This document shows positions 24,076-34,092 of a DNA stretch of 64,000 nucleotides, one piece after another. The stretch spans positions 16,864,001 to 16,928,000 of the forward strand of contig JAUJPP010000012.1 in NCBI GenBank assembly GCA_030562195.1, read 5' to 3'. Source of the stretch: Nipponacmea schrenckii (Eukaryota > Mollusca > Gastropoda > Lottiidae). A program made the translations under genes and the position numbers. Below the pieces are notes generated by a model. The model did not search any database. It was not told the origin of the DNA and saw nothing but the letters and a program-made list of their open reading frames with translations. How positions within the stretch are numbered: position 1 is the first letter of the stretch; each line of letters begins with the position of its first letter.

Positions 24076-25433
24076 TATGCTTACTGAGACGTGGCTTGAC
24101 ACAAATTTATCCTCCGACACCCTTGCTATCTGAAACTTTCATGCATCACTACGGAAAGACAGACAAGACGGGTATGGTGGGGTTGCTCTATATATTCGAA
24201 ATAATTTCTTCTTTAAACGGAGATTTGATCTTGAGATTGACAATTTAGAGTGCATTTGGATTGAAACTATTATAAACAAGACTTATTTTCTGATTGGAAC
24301 CGACCCCCACAATCTAGTGCAGAAACAAATAAAAAAAAATTCGAATCTTTTACTTTGGCTGCTGATTCCAATATCAACAATATCTTTATCTTTGGCGATT
24401 TTAACATTGGTTTTCTCACTAAAACTAATTCCTTTATACACGATGAAATCCAAATCTATGATCTTAATCTTCTAATTAGAAAACCAATTCGGTGTAATCA
24501 AAATGGATCTGGCACTCTCATTGATCTAATTTTTTCCAACTGTGTACAATATGTAGAAAAGTCAGGCTGTTTGGCAAACTTATGTAGTGACCATTGAGCT
24601 GTGTATTGTCAACTTAGATTCAAATCTCCAAAACGTATCTCTTTCAAACTACTCTAAAACAGACATTGATGCACTCAGACATGACATCAGGATTACTGCA
24701 TGGGAGACCATTATAGACGAATCAAACATCGACGCCTCAAGTATTTCCTTTACATCAGAGTTAATAAGGATAGCCAAAAGGAATATACTAAATAAGACAG
24801 TTACAATTCGGCCTCGTGATCTACAATGGATGAACAATTCAATGAGGAAATTAGGAAGAAAGAAAAATAATCCTAAAAAAGCTACCAGATAGAATTCTGA
24901 TGAAGATTGGCAACATTTCAGGAAAATTAGAAATTCATACATCAAACTTATTCGGAAATGTAAGAGTGAATTTTTTGAAAATTTAGACAGTCACATCAAT
25001 GAGAAAGTTAACTTTGGCAAAAAGATTTGGTGACAACTTGTTAATTTGAGGAAAGCTCAAAATTCAAAGGACATTCCTCCTCTTGTCAATAATGGTGTGC
25101 CATGCTTTAATCCGAAAGACAAAGCTAACTGTTTAAATGACTTCTTCATTAATCAATCACAATTAGACAACATCGGAGCAACATTTCCTCCTCTCGAACA
25201 AAACACAAACTCACTCCGGCACATTATACTAACCCCTCAAGAAGTAAAAGAAATGATCTCAAATCTCGATACATCAAAAGCTAACGGTCCTGATCAAATC
25301 AGTGGAAAACTTCTAGCTTCAGTATCAGTAGCTGAAATATCCCTTCCTATGTGTAATCTTTTCAATTTGAGTCTCTCGTTACAGCAAGTATACCTATCAT
25401 TTGGAAATTAGCCAAATTACTGCAATACTTAAA
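24076..25433 (+). pseudogene. F1 second copy: endonuclease and linker
   Basis: The translation follows the 50939-52460 copy closely: MLTETWLDTNLSSDTLAI, GVALYIRNNFFFKRRFDLEI, FIFGDFNIGFLTKTNSF, then IRPRDLQWMNNSMRKLGRKK and LDTSKANGPDQISGKLL. A stop occurs at 24595-24597, about where the SDH block of the endonuclease ends, and more frame changes follow. It is cut at 25433 by the insertion of a non-coding repeat. Confidence 0.85.
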
Positions 25434-26623
25434 GCTAGCTTGCCAGGCAAGGTAACATACGCCCACTGGTAGCATTGAATTTGAAAAATAAATAGAGCAA
25501 TAACTCAAAAAACATTCACTGAATTAATATTGAAGTTTTGGGCAAAAACTCAAAAACTGTTCATGGAAAATTGTGAAATTAGAACTTGACCACCATCTTA
25601 TCTATTTCAATACTCATACCAAGTCGTTAGGAAATGAGAGGGCTTCTCATAGGTCCGCGCTTACACTATACGTTTACTATGGCAAAGAATAATCGAAAAA
25701 GTAGGTCAAATAAAAACCTCTCCCCCTTCCTAACTTATTTTAATTTCATCAATTTTCAATATCCGAATCTATTAAAAAATTGTAGCTTATTTTGCACCCA
25801 CAAATATTTTTGACGCAATTTTACTAAGTCAAGGGCAATAACCCAAAAACCATTTGTTAAAAAAAGTCAGAAATTCAAACTTGACTAATGTCTTATCAAT
25901 TCTGATGCTTACACCAAGTTCCATCAAAAACCTTTGATAATTAAAGCGTCTTATTGTTCCCCCAATAGAATTTTGACGCAATTTTACTAAGTCAAGGGCA
26001 ATAACTTAAAACAATTCATTGAAAATTTCATCAACATCCTCTGAAAATTGGAGGATTTATTGCATCGAAACTAAAATTTTGACAAGATTTTTCTAAGTCA
26101 AGGGCAATAACTCAAAAACCGTTCATGCGATAATTTCCATTTTCGAACTTGACCGAGATATCATCAATATATACATGTATACCAAGTTTCATTAAGATCG
26201 GATAAAAACTGTACCTTCTTTTGTGGATACAACCCAAATTTGACGCGTTTTTACTAAATCAAGGGCAATAACTCAAAAACCGCTTAAGCGATTATTTCTA
26301 TTTTTGAACTTGACCGAGATATCATCAATATATACATGGATACCAAGTTTCATTAATATCGGATAAAAACTGTAGCCTCTATTGTGGATACAAACCAAAT
26401 TTGACGCGTTTTTACTAAGTCAAGTGCAATGACTCAAAAACCGTTCATGCGATAATTTCCATTTTCGAACTTGACCGAGATATCATCAATATATACATGT
26501 ATACCAAGTTTCATTAAGATCGGATAAAAACTGTAGCCTCTATTGTGGATACAACAAATGTGGACGGACCGACGGACGGACAGGGGCGACGGCAATATAC
26601 GTCCACATTTCCATGTGGGCGTA
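25434..26623 (+). mobile_element. Non-coding element with short inverted ends, inserted in F1 (ACGCCCAC family)
   Basis: Comparison with the F1 copy at 52430-52450 defines the insertion exactly: ACTTAAA is followed by GCTAGCTTGCCAGGCAAGGT and the sequence returns to AAAAGGGCG after GTGGGCGTA. TAAA occurs at both flanks (25430-25433 and 26624-26627) as a possible target duplication. The ends share ATACGCCCAC in inverted orientation. The inside has three or four diverged units with AAGTCAAGGGCAATAACTCA, ATCATCAATATATACATG and TACCAAGTTTCATTAA. No ORF is credible, so this looks like a non-autonomous DNA transposon. The same left end occurs at about 58911 and, inverted, at about 43450. Confidence 0.75.
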
Positions 26624-27600
26624 TAAAAAGGGCGGTTCATCTAATTGCACTAACTATAGACCAGTGTCACTTTTAAGTATTGTAGTAAAAAACTTTGAAA
26701 AATGCATTTACAAGCATGTCTTTAACTTCTTGCAGGAACAATCAGTTATTACTAACCTACAAAGCGGATTTTTACACGGTCACTCAACTGTCTATCAACT
26801 AATAGATCTCTCACACTTCTTCTGTCAGCAAAACTATACAAGGGCAGTATTCTGCGATATCAGCAAGGCTTTTGACAGAGTTTGGCATGGTTTGTAAATT
26901 ACCCTACAAATAGACAACAATGTGTCGTAGCGAATGGGATCTCTTCGGAGATCAAGACGATCCCAGCTGGTGTACCGCAGGGTTTTGTCCTTGGACCTCT
27001 TTTATTTCTTATTTATATCAACGACATTACCAATAACATACAATCAAACATATGCTTTAATAAACATACGTGTCTTTGCTGTCGGCACTTCATTGTACCT
27101 CAAAGTTGATGACCCGAATGCATCAGCAGCCATACTGAACTGTGACCTTGATATAATGAACAACTGGGCCAGGACATGGATGGTGACCTTTCACCCGCTG
27201 AAAACCGAATCACTGTCACTCCACAATAAGCTAAACCCAATTTTGCCCACACTAAAGTTAAGCAATACACCGATCAAAGAAGTTCTCTTTCACAAACACC
27301 TGGGCCTATTATTTCAAAGAAACTGCAAATGGGATGTAGGGAATATTTTATCGATAACTGGAAGGTTGATCAATTGCTTGAAAAGTCTTAAATATCTTTA
27401 AATAGGAAGTCACTGCAAACTATCTATACATCCTCCATTCTTCCGCATTTTGATTATTGTGATATTAAAACTCCAGTTAGATGCACTATATGCGGGGCCT
27501 TAAAGGGAACAAGTCATTCTGTCCTATACAGCGAAACTGGCTTTATCACACTACAAGAGAGACGGAGAAGACATAAACTAATCATGATCTTTAAAATATA
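26624..27600 (+). pseudogene. F1 second copy: reverse transcriptase, catalytic box mutated
   Basis: Blocks [43 protein letters not shown] and [14 protein letters not shown] follow in order, then the thumb (TWMVTFHPLKTESL, FHKHLGLLFQRN). The expected FADD box reads FAVG at 27074-27085, so the catalytic Asp pair is lost. A deletion between [10 protein letters not shown] and the next block removes about 25 codons compared with the copy at 52700-52830. It ends at the TA target site of the Tc1-like insertion. Confidence 0.85.
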
Positions 27601-28854
27601 CACAACAAAAAAAGTGTTGCACCCCCATATTAAAACCACTGGTACACCATAAAATGGAGAGCACCCGAAAGGGGTCTTGTAGGGCATTCTCCCATGGGGA
27701 TTTGGGTTTTGATTCATCGTGGTTTCCTTTGGAAAACAATCGCGCAAATGCAACAATGTGCACCAGAAAAGCATGAGGCATGAATTTTGCAAAATGCAGT
27801 ATCTACCTGTGGTAAAAAACGTGTATAAAAATCGTTGTTAAAAAGCCCAATCCATTCACACACAAAATACCGGGTAGACGGATGTCAGAAGCTGTTAAGT
27901 AGCAGATTATTGGCCTGCGCAGAGCCGGGCATTCTTTCAAGGAGATTGCCAGAGGAGAGTACACTGATCTGATGATAGCAGATTTCTCCTGCATGTGGTG
28001 GATGGCCGAGTGAAGGTTTGGAGGCGTCCAGACACAGCTTATGTACCAAGGAACATCATGCCAACGGTAGCCTATGGTGGTGGTTCGGTTATGGTATGGG
28101 GCTGCTTCTCACTTGATTGCAAGCTGGATTCGGTAACCATACAAGGGAATTTGCCAGGGGCTCGCTACCTCCAGGAAGTTCTCGATCCAGCTGTTGTTCC
28201 GCATTTTGATGATCACACATTAGCCAGCAGACCCGTATTTATGGATGACAACGCTAGGCCTCATCGCTCGAGAGCTTTTACCCAATTCATCCACAACAAT
28301 GCTGTCCAGAACATCCCTTGGCCAGCGATGAGTCCAGATCCTAATCCTCTGGAACATGTTCGGGACATTTTGGGGCGCAGGATTAAATCTCGCGACCCTC
28401 CTCCACAGAGCTTGCACCAACTGGAAGCAGCCTTGCACGAGGAGTGGCGTCAGATGCCCATGTAAACATTCCAATGTCTTGTGAGGGGTATGAGGAAGAG
28501 ACTGGAAGCAGTGATCCAAGTGCGAGGTGGAAGTACCCGATATTGACTGGTATTGATTCTCTGATCACCATTTGTGCTTTTTGACATCCCGTTAGAGCTC
28601 TGTCAACAATAAAATTTGAGATCTCACCATACTTTTTTGCATTTCCGTTTTCCTTAATTTACACCCTAATTTCTACACAGCATTCCCACATGCCATAAAG
28701 TCCAGATTTTCAAAACTTACGTTCATGTTACAGTCAATGATCCATTTTATTGATATTCACATACTCCTGGCTCAAATATTTATTTTACATACACGAGTTA
28801 AACAGAATAGTACTATACCAAATAGTAGGGGGATGCAACACTTTTTTTGTTGTG
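27601..28854 (+). mobile_element. Tc1/mariner-like DNA transposon with TA target duplication
   Basis: The ends are inverted repeats of about 28 bases: CACAACAAAAAAAGTGTTGC followed by A(C/T)CCCC, and its reverse at 28827-28854. TA flanks the element on both sides (27599-27600 and 28855-28856). Comparison with F1 at about 53512-53525 shows the insertion site was an AAATA..AATAATC stretch. The element is 1254 bp and encodes a broken Tc1-like transposase. It is the youngest visible insertion in this nest, since its ends are nearly perfect. Confidence 0.93.
27882..28546 (+). pseudogene. Tc1-like transposase, internally deleted
   Basis: An N-terminal helix-turn-helix piece (MSEAVK, a stop, then QIIGLRRAGHSFKEIARG; 27882-27957) is joined directly to the catalytic core, so about half the DNA-binding region is missing. 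In the core the acidic triad is visible: DDSRFLLHVVDGRVKVW (27971), VFMDDNARPH (about 28238) and SPDPNPLEHVRDILGRR with its Glu (about 28331). The conserved WGCFS glycine/tryptophan block is present. A premature stop at 28463 precedes the last conserved helix, which remains readable as MRKRLEAVIQVRGG. The protein cannot be made intact; the ends could in principle be acted on by a related transposase. Confidence 0.9.
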
Positions 28855-29075
28855 TATATTAAATAATCATACTCCAAACTTTCTTTCAGATCTTATTCCT
28901 ACTAGAAATAACCCATATAATCTTAGAAACAACCATCACATACCTCTCTCTCACGGTCGAACTGACACATTTTATAATTTATTTTAACCATCAGCAATTA
29001 GAGAATGGAATAATGCTGCTAGTATTTGTGGTCATAACGTTGAGAATGAAGAACACTTTCTTCTAAATTGTCCCT
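28855..29075 (+). pseudogene. F1 second copy: C-terminal region
   Basis: After the Tc1 insertion the frame resumes with LTPNFLSDLIP-type sequence (TPNFLSDLIPTRNNPYN), then loses about 200 bases relative to 53640-53840 and ends with CGHNVENEEHFLLNCPLC, the Cys/His motif at the C-terminus of this LINE family. Stops interrupt it. Confidence 0.75.
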
Positions 29076-29212
29076 TATGTATTGTTTTTTTTTTAATGTT
29101 AAATTTATTTCAAAATATGTATCTTCCTAGTTGGGAGAGGGGGTTTCATAGGCGTAAGCCTGTTCTCCAATCCTTTTGTTATAAATAAAATATTGTTGAA
29201 AAAAAAAAACCA
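29076..29212 (+). promoter_or_regulatory. F1 second copy: 3' end with conserved hairpin
   Basis: The 3' untranslated region keeps AGGCGTAAGCCT at 29150-29161, a perfect 4-bp stem with GTAA loop, followed by GTTCTCCAATCC, AATAAAATATTGTT and an A-rich tail. The same block ends the F1 copy at 54281-54342. It is probably the site recognised by the element's reverse transcriptase, as for other LINE 3' hairpins; that role is inferred. Confidence 0.65.
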
Positions 29213-29216
29213 CAAC

Positions 29217-29640
29217 AACCTCAGTCAACGCTTTCACAGTAATTGGAGTTTCCTACCACACTGGTTCATCTTCCCTCCCGGTAAACGGTTATTTGTACGT
29301 TGCCTTAAACGAAAAGCCCCAAGCGGAAGACATCGATAGCGTTTTGGGAAGCGTGATCGAAGACCTCAAAGGACAAGTCGTTTCCAGAGTGGAAACGAGA
29401 CGTAGGAAAAGAACTCAGAAAATTCTGGTAATGGGTACCAGAATTAGGAATAATATGTCCCAAATGTAAACCTGTTGAGAGAGGTTCTTTTTACACCTCC
29501 TCCGCTATTCATTTGGAGCGAAATAAAGACAAAATATTCTCGATTACCACCATTGATTTGGCATACGAATACAGATTTCATTGATCATGTTTTAGAATAT
29601 TCGAAACGTTTTGAACGAATTGCTGCCTGTGTCGGATAGT
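29217..29640 (+). pseudogene. Unidentified ORF remnant linked to the Polinton
   Basis: The frame reads TVNAFTVIGVSYHTGSSSLP, VNGYLYVALNEKPQAEDIDS, VLGSVIEDLKGQVVSRVETR and RRKRTQK before a stop at about 29467. A further stretch in another frame (VLFTPPPLFIWSEIKTKYS, IDHVLEYSKRFERIAACVG) follows to 29640. I do not recognise the family. It lies where Polinton sequence resumes after the F1 insertion and has balanced base composition unlike the AT-rich LINEs, which suggests it was a Polinton gene. Confidence 0.4.
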
Positions 29641-29813
29641 CGGGTGACGGGAGGATAAAAGGACAAGAGTAAAAAAAAGAAGGGAGAAAAGAGGGGAAAA
29701 GAAGAAAAAAGGAGAAGAAGGAAAAATGAGGAGAAGGAGAAGAAGAAAAAGAAAGGGGAAAAAGTAAAAACAAAACTGTTCGACCCCATTTTGACTCCGG
29801 AAAACATAAAAAA

Positions 29814-30544
29814 GTGTTCGACGGACGTCAGTGGGAGCAAACATTTCGACCCTCGTTTTGGGCTATAAAATTGAGATGCCTGGAACGATTTACATTCACT
29901 CCGAAGAGAACAAGAAGAGATCAAATGAGAGAAAGAAGAAGAAGTTTGAAAAGACAATATGGAGAATATGGACAAAGTTTCACCTGTGGTAAAAAAGGAC
30001 ACTGGTCTCCAAATTGCCTCAACAAATCAGGCAACAACGTCAACAACAACAACAACAATATCGGAGGCGAAACAGAAAGTAAATACGTGTCCAGCTACAA
30101 CGGCAACAAGTGCTTTAAGTGCAACGAGCTCGCGAGCTCCGAGAAAGACCAGAAGGCCTCACAACGTGCAGGAGGACAATCGCCAAGAGAAATTGCCAAG
30201 ACGACATGTGAAAGTGCAAACGAAGAAGGAAGAGTCAACGATGATCACAAAAAGAAAGGACCCGAGGAAGAAGAACGCAATATCAACGAGAACCATAAAT
30301 GTCTCAACTGCTCTCAATTCGGCCATGGCCCGAGGCAAAACTCATCCCCCGACATTTTTCCAACGTCGCAGAAACCATGTTCGCCACAAAATATAAAGAA
30401 CAATTCTGGTTCCGATCCGCAGAAGCTGCCGAATACTTCAAGCAGATTGCATCGACCGACTCTACTCCAGTAGCCAAGTTGAAGCCGATACCTAAGCTTG
30501 TCATTAAACGTCAACCACTTTCGCCTATAGCAACTAGCTCATGA
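29814..30544 (+). pseudogene. Zinc-knuckle protein relic
   Basis: The 29814-30473 frame holds three CCHC-knuckle-like motifs. FTCGKKGHWSPNC lacks its first Cys; NKCFKCNELASS and HKCLNCSQFGHGPRQNS each keep the first Cys pair. They lie in a polar, Asn/Lys/Glu-rich background. The overlapping frames to 30544 may hold the shifted C-terminus. A purine-rich tract (GGAGAAGAAG type) lies just upstream. Such knuckles bind nucleic acid. It could be a Polinton accessory gene or a remnant of an unrelated gag; I favour the first only on position. Confidence 0.45.
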
Positions 30545-30559
30545 TTTGGCAAAGGCGAT

Positions 30560-30860
30560 CATAGTGTTCTAGGGTTTTAGGGGTCGATGTATCGATCCGA
30601 TTCTAACAGCAAGCCGAACCCGACTGGAACCCGAATGAGTGGTCAAAGATGATTTCTTTCAAATGTTTTATGGTAACGTATACTGGGTACCAAAATGTCT
30701 CAAAGATACAGAATGGGTCTATAATGAAATCTTGCAAATGGAAACAGCCCAAGAATTTATGTCATAAGATTTTAATACTATATTTAAAATGTTGTCTTTA
30801 TTTTTGTTTTGTTAGATATATTTTGTTAAATTGTTGTTTAAATAAATGAATTGATACATT
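30560..30860 (+). other. Spacer with short unassigned coding-like stretch
   Basis: A short readable piece (FFQMFYGNVYWVPKCLKDTE, WVYNEILQMETAQEF; about 30645-30765) may be another decayed Polinton gene, but no family is recognised. The rest is AT-rich. Confidence 0.3.
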
Positions 30861-30924
30861 AAAATTTGCTGTTGTAAGAAATGAATTGCTCACCAAATTA
30901 AAACAACGATGAGGTTTGCGAGAA

Positions 30925-31285
30925 AAATGAGGTTGTTCCCCGCAGATGACCAGAGAAGATTGTCACGGTCAAACCTTACGAACCGGTGTACGATCGAAAT
31001 CCAGGTAAAGAAGCTTTAGACGAATCGAGTCAAGAAATGCAATGTTTACTCAAGTCTGACACCCCAGACTCTATTAAAATGGGCCAATATGGACAAATGT
31101 TGCAGCGCTATCGAGTACTACAAAATAAAAGACACCAAACTCCACGGGAACGATCGTCGCTGGGCATTGCTTTCGACACTTTCACAGCCAGTTTTACCTA
31201 CCGCTACGGAAACACCTCAAAAGCCTCCAAGTAAAAAACAACAGAGAGGGCAAAGAAAATGGCTGTCTTTTGATAGCCTATAAAA
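30925..31285 (+). pseudogene. Small conserved Polinton-type protein upstream of integrase
   Basis: The reading goes KMRLFPADDQRRLSR, then after a shift KPYEPVYDRNPGKEALDESS and MGQYGQMLQRYRVLQNKRHQ, and continues with a charged segment and a Lys/Arg-rich end in an alternative frame. Small proteins with a Leu/Tyr-rich helix of the YxxxLQRY kind are common neighbours of other genes in Polintons; the function is unknown. It lies immediately before the integrase, on the same strand. Confidence 0.5.
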
Positions 31286-31289
31286 GAAG

Positions 31290-32970
31290 ATAGTACAGAC
31301 TTTCACAGATCAAAGATGAAGAAGCTGTTCACAAGTCTATTACGCCCAGCAGGGTTTAGTGGCGCAAAAATTGGCCCAGGCCACTGGAGTATCTTTGAAG
31401 AAAGTTAATGCCTGGTTAGCGGGACAGAGAACGTATAAGTTACACAAGCCTCTCGAGAAAAAGTTGTTTAAAAGATCTCCCACTTTAGTAGCCGGCATCG
31501 ATCAACATAATCAGAAAACGAAAAATAAAATAATATAGCCTACTAAGATCAAAGGTTAAACGAATATTTTGACATATGAAATGCCCAATATTATTTTTTT
31601 TTCTTTCGTGTAAATAGTCGCTTTTATTCAGAATGATTAATTACATTGTCAGAAAGTGACCTGGATTATCTAGCCTATTGAAGACGTCTTCCATCTATCA
31701 ATAATGGCGACCATGTCACTAGGCCTAACACGAAACGTGGAACTTCTTCATAAGACGGATTTAAACAGTGACGAAAAGTTTGTACTTCTTGTTTCTGATG
31801 TGCTATGCAATGAGGCGACATCTAATCCGCCCCCACTTCAGCCAAGTAAATCTGAAAACTTCATGACACCTGTTACTACTGTTCGATACAAGTTTTCCTT
31901 ATTGAATAGTCCACTAACTGTAACTAGAATTTGTCTAAACATTTTATATGATGTTATATGATTATGTATTGGTTTGTTTATTTATTTACCCGTTTTTCAA
32001 AAGAAAACTTTGAACATGTCAAAATAATTGTTAAATCTTTGATCTTAGTAGGCAAAACTATTTATTTTTTTCGTTTTCTCATTATGATAAGAAACATTCC
32101 AGAATTTAGGAGAAATCTTCGTCTTGATCATCAAGTCTTTTTTTGATGCGAGTCGGCAGGTCGGCAAAGTCGGCTGAGTGGGAATTTTACACTCACCGTG
32201 ATTTGGGTGATTTGAGTAGCTTGGCCAAGAAGACAATGGTTATCGTTAATTGTTGTGTGTGATTGATGTCTTTTTTAAATACGCTTGGGTCGTGCCCATT
32301 AAAGACAAGACAGGCATCACGTTAGTCAAAGCGTTCCAGAAAATTAAAAACATAACGCCCTTAAGGTTACAAACGGATCAAGGGACGGAATTTTTAAACA
32401 GAAAATTTCAAGCGTATCTCAAGAAGAAAACAATCATTTTTTCGTGACCCACAATGCCGAAACCAAAGTGGTGGAACGATTCAAACGTACTTTAAAACAG
32501 AGGATGTGGCGATATTTCACCTACCAGAAAACCGAACGATACATCGATGTTTTAGATCAACTGGTTTAAGGTTACAACGCAGCCGTACATCGCACTATTG
32601 GCATGGCACCCAAAGACATGACGGTTCAAAACGAATGGTTAGTTAGTCACCGATTGCCCAAAGACATTCCCAAGAAAAAACACGACATCACGGCGACTGT
32701 GCGGTTGGCACTAGACAAACAGAAAGCCTTCGATAAAGGATATTGGCCCAAGTGGACTTTTCAAGTCAAACCCAGTATAGTATCCCGTTATAGATTGATT
32801 GGTGGAAACGGCATATCGTTGGAAGGGTCGTTTTATCCCGAAGAATAACAAGAAGTGGAGGAAGAAACTTACGTGATTGAAAAAAAAACCATAGAACGGC
32901 GCGGTAAAAACATATTGGTCAAATAAAAAGATTATCCCACTAGTTTCAATTCCTGGATCGACCGTAGAGA
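31290..32970 (+). pseudogene. Polinton retrovirus-like integrase with chromodomain, split by an insertion
   Basis: The N-terminal part (31335-31530: YYAQQGLVAQKLAQATGVSL, KKVNAWLAGQRTYKLHKPLE) ends at GIDQH, where the first catalytic Asp region should begin. The core resumes at about 32200 (DLSSLAKK, then CVIDVFFKYAWVVPIKDKTG). LQTDQGTEFLNRKFQ carries the second catalytic Asp, and AETKVVERFKRTL the Glu. HRTIGMAPKDM and the C-terminal chromodomain-like end (YVIEKKTIERRGKN, DYPTSFNSWIDR) complete it to 32970. The enzyme would insert Polinton DNA. The core is broken by the insertion, a frameshift near 32230 and 32440, and stops at 32567 and 32846. Confidence 0.88.
31535..32195 (+). mobile_element. 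Unidentified insertion inside the integrase gene
   Basis: About 660 bases of AT-rich sequence separate two halves of the integrase that would normally be adjacent. The insertion contains an 85-codon frame at 31704-31961 (MATMSLGLTRNVELLHKTDL, then EKFVLLVSDVLCNEAT) that I do not recognise. No inverted ends or tail were found, so the mechanism is unclear. Confidence 0.5.
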
Positions 32971-33016
32971 ATAAAATAGAGTATAAAATAGAAGACGTCA
33001 GAAATATCGGAGATTC

Positions 33017-33290
33017 ATGATGCAGGACAAAGCCACATCGACAACATCCAGCAGACTATCCCGATCCTGGGCTTGTCTGGGAAGGAGAGTGCCTCAAGCT
33101 GAAATTGTATTTTTTTGTCAAGTGATCTTGGTCTACATCGTTGCGGGTATTACTTTGTCTCAACTTGTTCTGAAAGAAGGGGGACCTCAAAACGGCTTTG
33201 TTATCCAGCTGTTTGGGTGGTTTGCTACCTTCACCACAACTGAAGAAAAGACTTCTATCTCACCATGCCTAGTGACAGCTCCATGGGTAT
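33017..33290 (+). pseudogene. Small membrane protein of the Polinton
   Basis: The frame carries RVPQAEIVFFCQVILVYIVA and GITLSQLVL, a single hydrophobic segment of about 22 residues after a short polar N-terminus, then FVIQLFGWFATF. A small one-span protein with an RxPxAE...Q start lies directly upstream of the penton-like gene in many Polintons. Here its end overlaps the start of that gene, as expected for tightly packed Polinton genes. The frame runs on past its natural end into the next gene. Confidence 0.6.
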
Positions 33291-33546
33291 GTTTCCGTAC
33301 AACACACTCTCGACGTATCGAACCTTCTTGAATCCACCTATTCAGCTGAGTCATCAAGAATTGGATGTGGATGTGGCGGCTCTGGCGTTTCCCACGAATT
33401 GGTACAGCCTCACGGATAGGGAAAACAAAATGAGATTGAAAATCTTTCCTTGGAAAATCATCCCTGGAGTGGATAACACTCGACCGAAGTATAGACTCAA
33501 TGGGGAACCAAACTCAAATTATCTGCCCCTGAAGATGGCGCCCTAA
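33265..33546 (+). pseudogene. Penton-like (minor capsid) protein, N-terminal part
   Basis: MPSDSSMGMFPYNTLSTYRT, NPPIQLSHQELDVDVAALAF and PTNWYSLTDRENKMRLKIFP match the conserved N-terminus of the Polinton protein usually regarded as the penton-like minor capsid gene. It begins with a surface-strand motif, LPSDSSM-like. The frame ends at 33546 after about 93 codons, where several hundred are expected. A matching C-terminal part appears at 56196-56580, so the gene seems to have been split by 22.6 kb of younger transposons. Confidence 0.72.
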
Positions 33547-33600
33547 GTCGCCATCACGCTTATTGACAGCCATACTTCCGCCTAAACTGGATCGTGAATC

Positions 33601-33699
33601 ATGCCTAAAACCTGTTGTTGTGTTCCGGGATGTTCGAAGAGAAGAGGATTTTTGTTTCCCACTGAAAAAATCTTTGGAAACAGTGAATTGTGGCCGTAA
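33601..33699 (+). pseudogene. THAP-domain fragment
   Basis: The frame starts MPKTCCCVPGCSKRRGFLFP and continues to TEKIFGNSELWP. The start, the Cys pair and the FLFP block are the opening of a THAP C2CH zinc finger, a DNA-binding module of P-element-like transposases and some host proteins. The remaining Cys/His part is lost behind a stop at 33700. Its origin (transposon or gene exon) cannot be told. Confidence 0.55.
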
Positions 33700-34090
33700 G
33701 GAGGCGGAAATCTTAGCAATGAGAACCCATGGATGAAATGAGTAGTCTTTCGTGGCATCTGTCTAATCACTGACAGCAACGTTTTACTGACTAAGCCTCT
33801 TTATATTGTATTGAGGCCTAGTTTGCCTTTGCCTTTGATCTGCCAATTAATCAAAAATACTTTGAAGCTAATGATATTACTGAGAAAAAAATTTTATTTG
33901 GGTATATTTTAACTGGACATTTCTTTTAAGGAAATTTGTTTAAAGATTTCATCCATTCATCCTATGAATATAGTATATAGACATACCAAGATTAAGAATT
34001 GAGATGTTTTGAAGATTGAAATGCATTTTAAGATTATCGCATTGTGAAGGTGTATTTCATTTTTATGCCTATAATTCAGTATATGAGAGA
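33700..34090. other. AT-rich stretch without recognised features
   Basis: No gene, repeat family or tail is recognisable here. It lies between the THAP fragment and a short duplicated block that recurs after the DIRS remnant. Confidence 0.5.
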
Positions 34091-34092
34091 TT

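Larger units (their letters stand above)
20650..29212 (+). mobile_element. F1 LINE, 5'-truncated second copy with three nested insertions
   Basis: The segments 20655-20718, 23915-25433, 26624-27600 and 28855-29212 align in order with the F1 copy at 47627-54345: first 70-bp monomers, then endonuclease, reverse transcriptase, C-terminal zinc-like region and 3' untranslated region with the same hairpin and A-rich tail. The gaps are filled by LINE D, a non-coding repeat with short inverted ends, and a Tc1-like transposon. The 5' end lies inside the monomer array, as expected for 5' truncation. It separates Polinton polymerase B from the next Polinton-linked ORFs. Confidence 0.85.

Noticed and set aside
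29578..30002. Phe/Ser-rich minus-strand open frames
   Set aside because: They are antisense to a purine-rich tract; the composition alone explains the long frames.
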